Shown here piece after piece: positions 30,536 through 41,171 of a DNA stretch of 64,000 bases. This DNA comes from Paracoccaceae bacterium. GTDB taxonomy: Bacteria; Pseudomonadota; Alphaproteobacteria; Rhodobacterales; Rhodobacteraceae. The number at the start of each line of letters is the position of its first letter. Position 1 is the stretch's first letter. The notes beneath the pieces are model-generated. The model was not told the DNA's origin. It made no database searches and saw nothing but the letters and a program-made list of their open reading frames with translations. The DNA lies in contig JAAEZA010000008.1 of assembly GCA_018223125.1 (NCBI GenBank), positions 1 to 64,000 of the forward strand, in the 5' to 3' direction. Both the position numbers and the translations under genes were made by a program.

Positions 30536-32038
30536 ATGAGCGGAATCGCAGCAATACCGGACCCCGGCCCGACCCCTGACACAGGCGAAAAATCGACCCC
30601 GCTACCCCATTCTATCGAGGCGGAACAGGCGCTGCTCGGGGCGTTGCTCGTAAACAACGAAGTCTATGACCGTGTCGCTTCGCTGGTAAATGAAACCCAT
30701 TTTTTCGATCCGGTGCACGGGCGTATCTTTGAGGTTATCGCGCGGCGCATCCAGAAAAACGCGCTCGCCTCGCCGGTAACGATCAAGGCCTTTCTGGAGG
30801 ATGATCCGGGGCTGGCCGAACTGGGTGGACCGGCCTATCTGGTGCGTCTTGCAGGGGCATCCATGTCGATCTTTGCCGCGCGGGATTACGCGCAGATGAT
30901 CTATGACATGGCCATCCGGCGCGACCTGATCGCCATTGGCGAGGAGATCAGCGCCAAAGCCGCAGAGATGAGCGTTGACGACGAACCGAAGGAACAGATT
31001 GTCGCCGCCGAACAACGGCTTTACGCCCTTGGGGAACAGGGCAGCGTGGACAGCGGGTTCCAATCCTTCCTGAAAGCCGTCACCGAAGCGGTGAATGTGG
31101 CCAATACCGCCTACCAGCGCGATGGCGGGCTTGCCGGGATTTCCACAGGCTTGCGGGACATGGACGCCAAACTGGGCGGTTTACACAAATCGGACCTTCT
31201 GATCCTTGCGGGACGGCCCTCTATGGGGAAAACCTCGCTGGCGACCAATATCGCCTATAACATCGCCAAGGCTTACAAGAAAGGCGTCACGCCGGACGGT
31301 AAGGAAGGCGCGGTTGAAGGCGGTGTCGTCGGGTTTTACTCGCTCGAGATGTCTGCCGAACAGCTCGCGGCCCGTATTCTCTCCGAAGCCTCCGAAGTGG
31401 AATCCCATAAAATCCGCGCCGGTGACATGACGGAAGAGGAATTCCGCCGGTTTGTGGAAGCTGCGAAAAGCCTTGAAAACTGCCCGCTGTTTATTGATGA
31501 CACCGCCGCCCTGCCGATTTCTCAGCTTGCCGCCCGCGCCCGCCGTCTGAAACGGACCCACGGGCTGGACGTGCTGATCATCGACTATCTGCAACTGGTG
31601 CGCCCTGCCTCAGCCAAGGACAGCCGCGTTAACGAGGTCTCCGAGATTACACAGGGCATGAAAGCCATCGCCAAGGAACTGGATATTCCCGTGATCGCCC
31701 TGTCCCAGCTGTCCCGTCAGGTGGAAAGCCGTGATGATAAACGCCCGCAACTTTCGGACCTGCGGGAATCCGGCTCGATCGAGCAGGATGCGGACTGCGT
31801 TATGTTCGTCTATCGTGGCGAATACTATAAAGAACGGGAAAAGCCGGCCGAACACGAAGCCGAAAAGATGATGGCGTGGCAGGCCGAAATGGAAGAACTG
31901 ATGGGCAAGGCCGAAGTGATCATCGGCAAGCAACGTCACGGCCCCATCGGCTCGGTCGATCTGGCGTTCGAGGGCCGCTTTACCCGCTTCAGCGATCTGG
32001 CCAAACCCTGGCAGGGTGGACGGGACGAGGAATATTAA
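30536..32038 (+). CDS. dnaB: Replicative DNA helicase
   Basis: PHSIEAEQALLGALLVNN, LAGRPSMGKTSLATNIAYN, DVLIIDYLQLV, ADCVMFVYRGEYY. Confidence 0.97.
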   Translation: MSGIAAIPDPGPTPDTGEKSTPLPHSIEAEQALLGALLVNNEVYDRVASLVNETHFFDPVHGRIFEVIARRIQKNALASPVTIKAFLEDDPGLAELGGPAYLVRLAGASMSIFAARDYAQMIYDMAIRRDLIAIGEEISAKAAEMSVDDEPKEQIVAAEQRLYALGEQGSVDSGFQSFLKAVTEAVNVANTAYQRDGGLAGISTGLRDMDAKLGGLHKSDLLILAGRPSMGKTSLATNIAYNIAKAYKKGVTPDGKEGAVEGGVVGFYSLEMSAEQLAARILSEASEVESHKIRAGDMTEEEFRRFVEAAKSLENCPLFIDDTAALPISQLAARARRLKRTHGLDVLIIDYLQLVRPASAKDSRVNEVSEITQGMKAIAKELDIPVIALSQLSRQVESRDDKRPQLSDLRESGSIEQDADCVMFVYRGEYYKEREKPAEHEAEKMMAWQAEMEELMGKAEVIIGKQRHGPIGSVDLAFEGRFTRFSDLAKPWQGGRDEEY

Positions 32039-32154
32039 CCTTATGATGCAGGGCGGTTCTGCCCTGCGTCTCTCCATAAGACCTGCGCCGATAAATCCCC
32101 TTGACCTCTGCAAGGCTCTGGTGTCCCTACACCCCGGGACAGAAGGAACACGTC

Positions 32155-33192
32155 ATGGCTGTAGCGACACTTACAATTGATCTGGACAATCTCGTGGCAA
32201 ACTGGCGCGCGCTGGACGCCTGTTCGGCAAGCCACGTTGAAACTGCGGCTGTGGTAAAAGCCGACGGCTATGGTCTGGATGCCGGACGTGTTTCCGCCGC
32301 ACTGGCCAGAGGCGGGGTAAAAACCTTTTTCGTGGCCGTGGCCGAAGAAGGGATCGCGGTGCGAAACTCTGTCGGAAAAGAGGCCGAAATCTACGTGTTT
32401 TCAGGCTGTTGCGGCAATGATGCAGAGCTGTTGAAGACCTATAACCTCATCCCGCTGCTGAACTCTCCTGAACAGGTTAAGGACTTCATGCCGAGCGCCT
32501 GCCCCTTCGGCATCCAGCTTGATTCAGGGATGAACCGGCTGGGCATGGAACCTGCAGAATTTGCCAGCCTGAAACAGCAGATCGCTGCGGCAGGACCGAA
32601 ACTGGTCATGTCCCATCTGGCCTGCGCCGATGAACCGGATCATCCGCAGAACAAGGCGCAACTGGATTGTTTTCGGGAAATGACGGAAGGTCTGTCCACC
32701 CGCAAATCCCTGTCGGCCACCGGCGGGACTCTGCTTGGGGCCAATTACCATTTCGACCTGAACCGCCCCGGTGTCGGGTTGTACGGCGGCGAACCTTTCA
32801 GTGATGCCAAAGCGGTGGTCGGCCTGTCGATCCCCGTCATTCAAACCCGCAACGTTATCAAAGGCGAAACCGTAGGCTACGGCGCGAACTGGACCGCACA
32901 GCGCGACAGCAAAATCGCCACCATTGCGTCGGGCTATGCGGACGGGCTGATCCGTGCCATCGGCAACGGCAATCTGAACCTTTACGCCGGTGACACCCCC
33001 TGCCCGCTTGTCGGACGTGTTTCAATGGACCTGATCACCGTTGATGTAACGGATCTTGAGACCATTCCCGATCACCTTGACCTGTTGAACGATATCCAGA
33101 CCGTGGATCATCTTGCCGATGCCGCCGGCACCATCGGTTATGAAATTCTCACCTCCCTTGGCGCGCGGTACAATCGCGTCTACAAGGGGTGA
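32155..33192 (+). CDS. alr: Alanine racemase
   Basis: AVVKADGYGLDAGRVSAAL, LDSGMNRLGM, VGRVSMDLITVDVTD. Confidence 0.95.
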   Translation: MAVATLTIDLDNLVANWRALDACSASHVETAAVVKADGYGLDAGRVSAALARGGVKTFFVAVAEEGIAVRNSVGKEAEIYVFSGCCGNDAELLKTYNLIPLLNSPEQVKDFMPSACPFGIQLDSGMNRLGMEPAEFASLKQQIAAAGPKLVMSHLACADEPDHPQNKAQLDCFREMTEGLSTRKSLSATGGTLLGANYHFDLNRPGVGLYGGEPFSDAKAVVGLSIPVIQTRNVIKGETVGYGANWTAQRDSKIATIASGYADGLIRAIGNGNLNLYAGDTPCPLVGRVSMDLITVDVTDLETIPDHLDLLNDIQTVDHLADAAGTIGYEILTSLGARYNRVYKG

Positions 33193-33267
33193 AACAGCCT
33201 CGCTGAATCACAAGACCAGCTGGTCTTACAAATGATATCCGGTGTGAAGCGCAAAAAAGGGTAGATT

Positions 33268-34062
33268 ATGCAGGCACTTACATTCCTAGACGCATTTCTG
33301 GGCAGTATCGGGCGGTCTGTGCTCGGGCTGTGCGCCGCGATCGGCCGCATTGCGCTGTTTGCCGTGCTCACCATCAGCCACCTGCTGCGTCCGCCGTTCT
33401 ATCTGGCGGAATTCGGCAGGCAGTTGCTGCAAATCGGCTATTTCTCCCTGCCTGTTGTCGGGCTGACCGCCCTGTTCACCGGCGGCGCACTGGCCTTGCA
33501 AATCTATTCCGGCGGCGCCCGTTTCAGTGCTGAAGCTGTGGTGCCATCCGTGGTGGCCATCGCCATGGTGCGTGAACTCGGTCCCGTGCTCAGCGGATTG
33601 ATGGTCGCCGGTCGTGTGTCCTCTTCCATCGCGGCTGAACTTGGCACGATGCGCGTAACCGAACAGATCGACGCGCTGACAACCCTGTCCACCAACCCGA
33701 TGAAATATCTGGTGGTGCCCCGCGTGCTCGCCGCCACAATCGCCATGCCGATCCTTGCTTTCATTGGCGATGTCATCGGCATCATGGGCGGGTTTCTGGT
33801 GGGCACACAACGGCTCGGTTTCAACGCCGCGACCTATATCAACAACACCTGGAGTTTTCTGGAGTTTGAAGACGTTTTCTCCGGTCTGGTCAAAGCGGCT
33901 GCTTTCGGCTTCATCGTGGCACTAATGGGCTGTTATCACGGCTATAACTCGGGCCGCGGCGCACAGGGTGTGGGCCGCGCCACAACCAATGCCGTGGTCA
34001 GCGCCAGTGTTCTGATCCTTGCCGCCAACTACCTTCTGACAGAGATATTCTTCACCTCATGA
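33268..34062 (+). CDS. mlaE: MlaE-family lipid ABC transporter permease
   Basis: MVRELGPVLSGLMVAGRVSSSIAAELGTMRVTEQIDAL. Confidence 0.92.
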   Translation: MQALTFLDAFLGSIGRSVLGLCAAIGRIALFAVLTISHLLRPPFYLAEFGRQLLQIGYFSLPVVGLTALFTGGALALQIYSGGARFSAEAVVPSVVAIAMVRELGPVLSGLMVAGRVSSSIAAELGTMRVTEQIDALTTLSTNPMKYLVVPRVLAATIAMPILAFIGDVIGIMGGFLVGTQRLGFNAATYINNTWSFLEFEDVFSGLVKAAAFGFIVALMGCYHGYNSGRGAQGVGRATTNAVVSASVLILAANYLLTEIFFTS

Positions 34063-34805
34063 TACAGCTTATCAACGTCAAAAAATCCTTCGGAAACAAC
34101 CACGTCCTGCGCGGTGTCAACCTGACCATCGAACAGGGCGAAAGCATGGTGATCATTGGCGGATCGGGCACAGGTAAGTCGGTTGCGCTGAAATCCGTGC
34201 TGGGTCTGGTGCAACCGGACAGCGGCCAGATCCTTGTGAATGGCGCAGACACAACCGAGGGTGACCGCGATGCGTTTCTCGCCCAGTTCGGGATGCTGTT
34301 TCAGGGCGGTGCGTTGTTTGACAGCCTGTCGGTCTGGCAGAACGTCGCCTTCCGCCTGCTGCGCGGCAAGGGAAAACTCACTAAATCGGACGCCCGCGAT
34401 GTGGCCATCGAAAAACTGCGCCGTGTCGGTTTGAAACCCGAAGTGGCGGACCAGTTTCCCGCCGAACTTTCGGGCGGCATGCAAAAACGCGTTGGTCTGG
34501 CCCGCGCCATTGCAGCGGAACCGGATATTATCTTTTTTGACGAACCTACCACCGGACTGGACCCGATCATGTCCGGCGTCATCAACGAGCTGATCCGCGA
34601 AATCGTCGTGGAAATGGGCGCAACCGCCATGACCATTACCCATGATATGTCCTCGGTCCGCGCCATTGCCGATAAAGTTGCCATGCTCCACGAAGGGGTG
34701 GTTCAGTGGACCGGCCCTGTGTCCGAAATGGACAGCAGCGGCGATCCCTATCTCGACCAGTTCATCAATGCCCGCGCCGAAGGCCCGATAGAGGCCGTGC
34801 GCTGA
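34059..34805 (+). CDS. mlaF: Mla-type lipid ABC transporter ATP-binding protein
   Basis: Walker A GGSGTGKSV, LSGGMQKRVGLARAIA, FFDEPTTGLDP. Confidence 0.9.
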   Translation: MIQLINVKKSFGNNHVLRGVNLTIEQGESMVIIGGSGTGKSVALKSVLGLVQPDSGQILVNGADTTEGDRDAFLAQFGMLFQGGALFDSLSVWQNVAFRLLRGKGKLTKSDARDVAIEKLRRVGLKPEVADQFPAELSGGMQKRVGLARAIAAEPDIIFFDEPTTGLDPIMSGVINELIREIVVEMGATAMTITHDMSSVRAIADKVAMLHEGVVQWTGPVSEMDSSGDPYLDQFINARAEGPIEAVR

Positions 34806-34860
34806 TCCGCTTCAATGTTCCCCAAATACTCATCTTTATATCACCCGTCCCCAGCCCCCC

Positions 34861-35313
34861 GTGGCCCCGATGCTCAAAGCCGCCAACCTCTGCCTCCTGA
34901 TCCTCTTCCCCGTCGCATGGTTTGCACCGCTGCTGCGGGCGGGATTGCTGCCGTTCTTTGCGCTTGATGAAATCAGTGTCATTTCCGGCCTTCAGGCGCT
35001 CTGGGAAAAGGACGTGTTTCTCGCCCTACTGGTCACATTTCTCGCGCTCGTCGCACCGCTCGCCAAAGTTATCGGCACTGCGCTGATCCAGTTCGAACTT
35101 TTGTCGCCCCGTGTCAAACCCGCCCTTGCCTTGCTTGGTCGTCTGGCCATGGCAGATGTTTTCCTGATCGCAATCTATATCGTTGCAGCTAAAGGAATTG
35201 GCGTCGGCAGACTGGAAACAGGCTGGGGCTTGTACCTGTTCACCGCCTGTGTGCTCGGCTCTTACGCCATTACCCTGATCGACAAAACGCCGGACCCCGA
35301 TCAAAGAGCTTGA
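34861..35313 (+). CDS. Paraquat-inducible protein A domain membrane protein
   Basis: LEKDVFLALLVTFLALVAPLAKVIGTAL...MADVFLIAIYIVAAKGIGVGRLETGWGLYLFTACVL; GTG or internal ATG start. Confidence 0.75.
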   Translation: MAPMLKAANLCLLILFPVAWFAPLLRAGLLPFFALDEISVISGLQALWEKDVFLALLVTFLALVAPLAKVIGTALIQFELLSPRVKPALALLGRLAMADVFLIAIYIVAAKGIGVGRLETGWGLYLFTACVLGSYAITLIDKTPDPDQRA

Positions 35314-35344
35314 TCCTGCCACCCGCTTTGGCCTATTTGCGCCT

Positions 35345-36718
35345 ATGGCCAAACAATCTCTCGCTTTTTCCTGCTCTGCCTGTGGTGCCTCCCATAAGAA
35401 ATGGGCGGGACGCTGTGATGCTTGCGGGGAATGGAATTCCATTCAGGAACAGGCCCCGCTGGCTGCCGGTCCCAAGGGCAAAACCATCGGTGCCACCAAG
35501 GGGCGCCGGATAGAGCTGTCCGACCTGACGACCAGAGACGCGCCCTTGCCCCGCTCTAACTGCGGGATAGAGGAACTTGACCGTGTGCTGGGCGGCGGTT
35601 TGGTCCCAGCATCTGCCATTCTGGTGGGCGGCGATCCCGGAATCGGGAAATCCACCCTTTTGCTTCAAGCCACGGCAAGGTTTGCCATGACCGGCAAAAA
35701 GGCGATTTATGTCTCCGGAGAGGAAGCCGCCAGCCAGATCCGAATGCGGGCGCAACGGCTGGGCCTGACCAAAGCGCCGGTACAACTTGCATCAGAGACA
35801 AACCTGCGGGACATCCTGACAACACTGGAAGCTGAAAAGCCCGATCTTGTAGTGATCGATTCGATCCAGACCATGTGGGCCGATCACATCGACAGCGCCC
35901 CCGGATCCGTGTCACAGGTCCGCGCTGTTGCCCATGAACTGACCACATTTGCCAAAAACCGCGGTGTGGCGGTGATCCTTGTGGGCCATGTCACCAAGGA
36001 AGGCCAGATCGCCGGTCCCCGCGTCGTGGAACATATGGTGGATACCGTCCTATACTTTGAGGGCGAACGCGGCCACCAGTTCCGCATCCTGCGCGCCGTG
36101 AAAAACCGCTTTGGTCCGGCCGATGAAATCGGCGTGTTCCAGATGACCGGCTCCGGTCTGGAAGAAGTCACCAACCCTTCGGCGCTGTTTCTGTCCGATC
36201 GCGAAAAACCGGCCCCGGGTTCAGTGGTTTTTGCCGGTATCGAAGGCACCCGCCCGCTGCTGGTGGAAATTCAGGCGCTTGTGGCGCAGTCGGCACTGGC
36301 CAATGCGCGGCGCACTGTGGTGGGCTGGGACAGCGGCCGCCTGTCAATGATTTTGGCGGTGCTTGAATCCCGCGCCGGCTTGTCCTTTGCGGGGATGGAT
36401 GTGTATCTCAACGTGGCTGGCGGAATGCGGATCAGCGAACCTGCGGCCGATCTTGCCGTAGCGGCAGCCCTGATTTCGGCCCGTCAGGACACCAGCCTTC
36501 CGGGCGATCTGGTGGTGTTCGGGGAAATCAGCCTGTCGGGCGGGTTGCGCCCGATCTCTCAGGCCGAGGCCCGCCTGAAGGAAGCGGTGAAACTGGGGTT
36601 TAGTGGCGCGTTTGCGCCATCCCGTATGAAACTTGCCAGCACATCTGGCATGACGTTAAAAAAAGTGAATGATGTGGCTACGTTTATCGCTGATTGTTTT
36701 GGCGACATAGAGGCCTGA
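35345..36718 (+). CDS. radA: DNA repair protein RadA
   Basis: CSACGASHKKWAGRCDACGEWN zinc finger, GGDPGIGKSTLLLQ, KNRFGP. Confidence 0.97.
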   Translation: MAKQSLAFSCSACGASHKKWAGRCDACGEWNSIQEQAPLAAGPKGKTIGATKGRRIELSDLTTRDAPLPRSNCGIEELDRVLGGGLVPASAILVGGDPGIGKSTLLLQATARFAMTGKKAIYVSGEEAASQIRMRAQRLGLTKAPVQLASETNLRDILTTLEAEKPDLVVIDSIQTMWADHIDSAPGSVSQVRAVAHELTTFAKNRGVAVILVGHVTKEGQIAGPRVVEHMVDTVLYFEGERGHQFRILRAVKNRFGPADEIGVFQMTGSGLEEVTNPSALFLSDREKPAPGSVVFAGIEGTRPLLVEIQALVAQSALANARRTVVGWDSGRLSMILAVLESRAGLSFAGMDVYLNVAGGMRISEPAADLAVAAALISARQDTSLPGDLVVFGEISLSGGLRPISQAEARLKEAVKLGFSGAFAPSRMKLASTSGMTLKKVNDVATFIADCFGDIEA

Positions 36719-36731
36719 AGAAGAGGATACC

Positions 36732-37355
36732 ATGGAAGGTTTCACACTGGTAGACGGCGGCGTTGCTGTTGTTGTTCTAATTTCGGCCATTCTGGCCTAT
36801 TCCCGCGGCTTTGTTCGCGAAGTCCTGTCTATTGCAGGCTGGATCATCGCCGCTGTGGTGGCCTATGTGCTGACACCGCAGGTGGAACCTCTGGTTAAGG
36901 AAATTCCGGTTGTCTCCGACATTATCGGCGGCTCTTGTGTACTGTCCCTGATCGTTGCCTTCGCGATCATCTTTGCGGTTGCGCTGATCGTGGTGTCGAT
37001 CTTTACACCGCTGTTTTCAGGCATGGTGCAGCAATCAGCCATCGGCGGTGTCGATCAGGGCATCGGCTTCCTTTTCGGTGTGGCGCGGGGGCTGCTCTTG
37101 GTGCTTATTGCCTTCATCCTTTATGACAATATCTTCCCAGCGGGCGACCGCCTTGAAATCGTGGAAAACAGCAAGTCCCGCGCGGTGCTATCCGACAGTC
37201 AGGCGCGTCTGGCTGAAATGCTGCCGACCGAAGTTCCCACATGGTTGCAAGACCGTTACGAGTCTTTCGTTGGCACCTGTGGCGGCGTGTCCGATGGCCC
37301 GTCCGATACCGGAATCACCACACCGCCAGCGACAGACGAAAGCTCGGAAACCTGA
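36732..37355 (+). CDS. cvpA: CvpA family membrane protein
   Basis: Four TM, LVDGGVAVVVLISAILAYSRGFVREVLSIAGWI; directly upstream of purF. Confidence 0.85.
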   Translation: MEGFTLVDGGVAVVVLISAILAYSRGFVREVLSIAGWIIAAVVAYVLTPQVEPLVKEIPVVSDIIGGSCVLSLIVAFAIIFAVALIVVSIFTPLFSGMVQQSAIGGVDQGIGFLFGVARGLLLVLIAFILYDNIFPAGDRLEIVENSKSRAVLSDSQARLAEMLPTEVPTWLQDRYESFVGTCGGVSDGPSDTGITTPPATDESSET

Positions 37356-37396
37356 GCATTTCTTTCGGAATTCCGGTCCGGATACACAATTTCCAC

Positions 37397-37431
37397 AACG
37401 CGCGCCGCAGCTTTACCGGCGCGCGTTTTTC
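37397..37431 (+). terminator. cvpA terminator
   Basis: acgcgcgccgcagctttaccggcgcgcgttttt. Confidence 0.8.
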
Positions 37432-37552
37432 GTTAGGGGCATCCGCTGCGCTGCGACATCAGGTATGACAATTTGATGAACACTCTGCCATAGACGTTAC
37501 GCGGCTTGCAGGTTATACCCTGCCTACCTGCTGCCAATCTCGGAATCTCCCC

Positions 37553-39025
37553 ATGCTGAGTCAGACCAAGCCGTTTCTCTCCCATCCTTTTGACGACGAC
37601 AAACTGAAAGAGGAGTGTGGCGTATTCGGCGTGATCGGCGTTCAAGACGCTGCCAATTTTGTCGCCCTCGGGCTGCACGCCCTGCAACATCGCGGGCAGG
37701 AAGCTGGCGGCATTGTCGCTTATGATCCCGAACACGGCTTCAACAGCGCCCGCCGCTTCGGGTATGTGCGCGACAACTTCACCAAAGCGTCCCTGATGGA
37801 AACCCTGCCCGGTTCCAATTCCATCGGACACGTGCGCTATTCCACATCCGGTTCCAAAGGCCAGACGGCGATCCGCGATGTGCAGCCCTTTTTCGGGGAA
37901 TTTTCCCTTGGCGGTTGCGCCATCGCCCATAACGGCAACCTGACCAATGCGGATTCCCTGCGCAAGGAACTGATCTCGCGCGGGTCGATTTTCCAGTCCT
38001 CCTCTGACAGTGAATGTATCATCCACCTGATCGCACGCTCCTACCAATCCACCCTGCCGGAACGGCTGAAAGATGCGCTGCGCCGTGTGGAAGGGGCGTT
38101 TTCGGTTATTGCCCAGACCCGTACCAAACTGATCGGTGTGCGCGATGCACTGGGTGTGCGCCCGCTGGTGCTGGGCAAACTCGGGGACGGTTGGGTGCTG
38201 TCCTCTGAAACCTGTGCGCTTGACATCATCGGCGCCGAATTCATCCGCGAGGTGGAACCGGGCGAAATGATCATCGCTTCGGCCAACGGCATCGAAAGCT
38301 CTTATCCGTTCGAGAAGGCCAAATCACGCCCCTGTATCTTCGAACACGTTTATTTCTCCCGTCCTGACAGCATCCTTGGCGGCCAGTCCGTTTACGAGAC
38401 CCGTCGCCGCATCGGTGTCGAACTTGCCAAGGAATCACCGGTCGAGGCCGATCTGGTCTGTCCTGTACCGGATTCCGGCACACCTGCGGCCATCGGCTAT
38501 TCGCAGGAAAGCGGTATTCCTTACGCTATGGGGATCGTGCGCAACCAGTATATGGGCCGCACCTTCATCGAACCGACAGAGCAGATCCGCAACATGGGTG
38601 TGCGCCTCAAGCTGAACGTGAACCGCGCCCTGATCAAGGACAAACGGGTCATTCTGGTCGATGACTCGGTGGTTCGGGGAACCACTTCGCGCAAGATCAA
38701 GGAAATGATCCTTGATGCCGGTGCCGCCGAAGTCCACTTCCGCATTGCCTCCCCCCCGACCGCATGGCCCTGTTTTTACGGCGTAGACACACCGCAACGG
38801 GAAAAACTTCTGGCTGCGACCATGAGCGAGGAGGAAATGCGCCATCATCTTGGCGTGGCGTCCTTGAAATTTGTCACGCTGGACGGGCTTTACCGTGCCT
38901 GTGGCGTGGAAGCCGGACGGGACAAGGTTTCACCGGCCTATTGCGATGCCTGCTTCAGCGGAGAGTATCCGATCAAGCCCGTGGACCAGATTGAAAACGG
39001 CTTTCTGATGAAAGCAGCGGAGTAA
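37553..39025 (+). CDS. purF: Amidophosphoribosyltransferase
   Basis: ECGVFGVIGVQDAANFVALGLHALQHRGQEAGGI, VILVDDSVVRGTTSRKI. Confidence 0.97.
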   Translation: MLSQTKPFLSHPFDDDKLKEECGVFGVIGVQDAANFVALGLHALQHRGQEAGGIVAYDPEHGFNSARRFGYVRDNFTKASLMETLPGSNSIGHVRYSTSGSKGQTAIRDVQPFFGEFSLGGCAIAHNGNLTNADSLRKELISRGSIFQSSSDSECIIHLIARSYQSTLPERLKDALRRVEGAFSVIAQTRTKLIGVRDALGVRPLVLGKLGDGWVLSSETCALDIIGAEFIREVEPGEMIIASANGIESSYPFEKAKSRPCIFEHVYFSRPDSILGGQSVYETRRRIGVELAKESPVEADLVCPVPDSGTPAAIGYSQESGIPYAMGIVRNQYMGRTFIEPTEQIRNMGVRLKLNVNRALIKDKRVILVDDSVVRGTTSRKIKEMILDAGAAEVHFRIASPPTAWPCFYGVDTPQREKLLAATMSEEEMRHHLGVASLKFVTLDGLYRACGVEAGRDKVSPAYCDACFSGEYPIKPVDQIENGFLMKAAE

Positions 39026-39028
39026 AAC

Positions 39029-39673
39029 GTGACCCAAGCTATTTCTCTTGTTACCGGCGCATCGCGCGGGCTGGGCGCTGCCACGGCCGAAGCTCTGGCG
39101 GCCACGGGCCACCATGTGATTGCACTGGCGCGCACCACGGGCGCACTGGAAGAACTGGACGACCGTATTCAGGCCAAGGGCGGCACCTGCACGCTGGTTC
39201 CACTGGATGTGAAAGACGAAGAGGCCGTCAAACGCCTGTGCATTTCCGTTCACGAACGTTGGGGCGGACTGGATCTCTGGGTGCATTGCGTCAACCACGC
39301 GCCGCCCCTGTCGCCAGCGAACCACGCCGCGCAAAAAGACTGGGATACTACGTTCAACACCAACGTGCGAATGGCACAGCAGCTGATCGTAAACATTGAT
39401 CCCCTGCTGGAGGCGCGTAAGGGCACCGCTGTCCATTGTGTCGATCCGCGCGGCGGAGAGAAGTTTTTCGCGGCCTATGGCGCATCCAAAGCTGCCCAGA
39501 AAGCCCTGTTTGACAGTTGGGCTGCTGAAGGTGCATCGCGGGACCGCAAGGTCATCGGTTTCGAACCGGCCCCGATGCCAACAGCCACACGGGCGCGTTT
39601 CTATCCGGGCGAAGACCGTGACGCACTGACACCCTGCGCCACAGAGGCCGCAAGGCTGGTCAGCCTGCTCTGA
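39029..39673 (+). CDS. SDR-family oxidoreductase
   Basis: LVTGASRGLGAATAEALAATGHHVIALAR; Y-x3-K at YGASKAA. Confidence 0.9.
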   Translation: MTQAISLVTGASRGLGAATAEALAATGHHVIALARTTGALEELDDRIQAKGGTCTLVPLDVKDEEAVKRLCISVHERWGGLDLWVHCVNHAPPLSPANHAAQKDWDTTFNTNVRMAQQLIVNIDPLLEARKGTAVHCVDPRGGEKFFAAYGASKAAQKALFDSWAAEGASRDRKVIGFEPAPMPTATRARFYPGEDRDALTPCATEAARLVSLL

Positions 39674-39747
39674 TCCACGTTATCTGAACCGACCGGCTGC
39701 AACGCGGGGCAATCCCTCTTCCCTTTCCGGCCGGTTTCCAGCAGACT

Positions 39748-41166
39748 GTGAAAAAACAGTCCGCAGGCATGGTCGTGAGCACCTCAAAAGTTAAAAATAT
39801 CCTCTTCCTGTCGATTGAGGATCTGAACGACTGGATCGAGCCGCTGGGCGGCCATCCCGACACGATCACCCCGAATCTGACGCGTCTCGCCGACCGAGCG
39901 CAGGTATTCCAAAACGCCTATGCCGAAGCACCGGCCTGTTCGCCAAGCCGCACATCCACCCTGTTCGGGCGGCATCCGTGGTCTACCGGCGTCTATGCCA
40001 ACAACCACAAATGGCACGATTTTTTCGAACCCGGCGCGCGAAGGTCCCTTGTCGGGCGGTTCCGCGATGCAGGCTTTGAAACCCACGGCGCGGGCAAGGT
40101 GTTCCACGTAGCGCCCAAGCATTTCGACCATGACGACTGGACCAGTTACAACGACATCCGGATTGAAGGCTTTGATCCAATCAGCAAGACCCGAAAATCC
40201 GGTAAGGTGGGGATTTACACGGATTTCGGCCCTTTGGAAGAAGGCCACCTGCAATATGACGACCACAACACCGACTGGCTCGTAGAACGGCTGCAACCCG
40301 AAGCAGCGGGACAGTTCTGGGCGCTGGGGCTGTATCGGCCGCACCTTCCGTTTCTGGTGCAGCAAAAGTATTTCGACCGCTTCCCCGAGGTCATTGCCGA
40401 TCCACCGGGGTTGGGGCTGAACCGGTTTGATCCGGCCAATACCTCGCTGCATGATCCGCTGCCGGAGTCCGGTAAGATGATCGCCAATGATTCCGCCATG
40501 TTACGCCGGATATTGGGGCGCCACGATGAGTATAAAGACCTGCTGAAAGCCTATCTCGCCTCAATCAATTACGCTGATGAATTGCTGGGCAAGGTTCTCG
40601 ACCGGATGGATAGCTGTGAGCTGTGGGATGATACGCTGGTGGTGCTGTGGTCCGATCACGGCTGGCAGCTTGGCGAAAAACTCGCCTTCCGCAAGTTTAC
40701 CCTGTGGGAGCGGGCCTTGCGCGTTCCGTTGATGTTCGCAGGCGCCGGTATAGAAGCAGGTGACGTGCACGAACCTGTCACCCTGTGCGACATTGCCCCG
40801 ACGCTGTTTGCACGCGCAGGGCTGCCCCTGCCTGACCAGTTCGAGGGGCAGGATCTGTCCCCTGCAATAGATCATACAGGCGCAGATTTGCGCGGTCATG
40901 CAACCGCGGTCTGGGGGCGCGAGTTCAAAACCGACAGTCCGAAACTGGCGATGTCGGCGCGGTCCCGCAGCCATCGCTATATCCTCTACTGGGATGGCGG
41001 AGAGGAACTTTACGATCATCGCAGCGACCCGTTTGAACATGTGAACCTGCTGGCCGATCCGGCAGCGTTAAAGAGCCCCGAACTTGCCGCTGTGCGCGAG
41101 GCCCACCAGTTGATGCTGCCCGAAGATTTTGCCATCCCCGTTTCCCCGACCGCCTATCGTGGATAA
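39748..41166 (+). CDS. Type I sulfatase (iduronate-2-sulfatase-like), paralog 1
   Basis: ILFLSIEDLNDWIEPLGGHPDTITPNLTRLADRA, FGly motif ACSPSR (C at 39937), SDHGWQLGEK. Confidence 0.9.
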   Translation: MKKQSAGMVVSTSKVKNILFLSIEDLNDWIEPLGGHPDTITPNLTRLADRAQVFQNAYAEAPACSPSRTSTLFGRHPWSTGVYANNHKWHDFFEPGARRSLVGRFRDAGFETHGAGKVFHVAPKHFDHDDWTSYNDIRIEGFDPISKTRKSGKVGIYTDFGPLEEGHLQYDDHNTDWLVERLQPEAAGQFWALGLYRPHLPFLVQQKYFDRFPEVIADPPGLGLNRFDPANTSLHDPLPESGKMIANDSAMLRRILGRHDEYKDLLKAYLASINYADELLGKVLDRMDSCELWDDTLVVLWSDHGWQLGEKLAFRKFTLWERALRVPLMFAGAGIEAGDVHEPVTLCDIAPTLFARAGLPLPDQFEGQDLSPAIDHTGADLRGHATAVWGREFKTDSPKLAMSARSRSHRYILYWDGGEELYDHRSDPFEHVNLLADPAALKSPELAAVREAHQLMLPEDFAIPVSPTAYRG

Positions 41167-41171
41167 ATCTC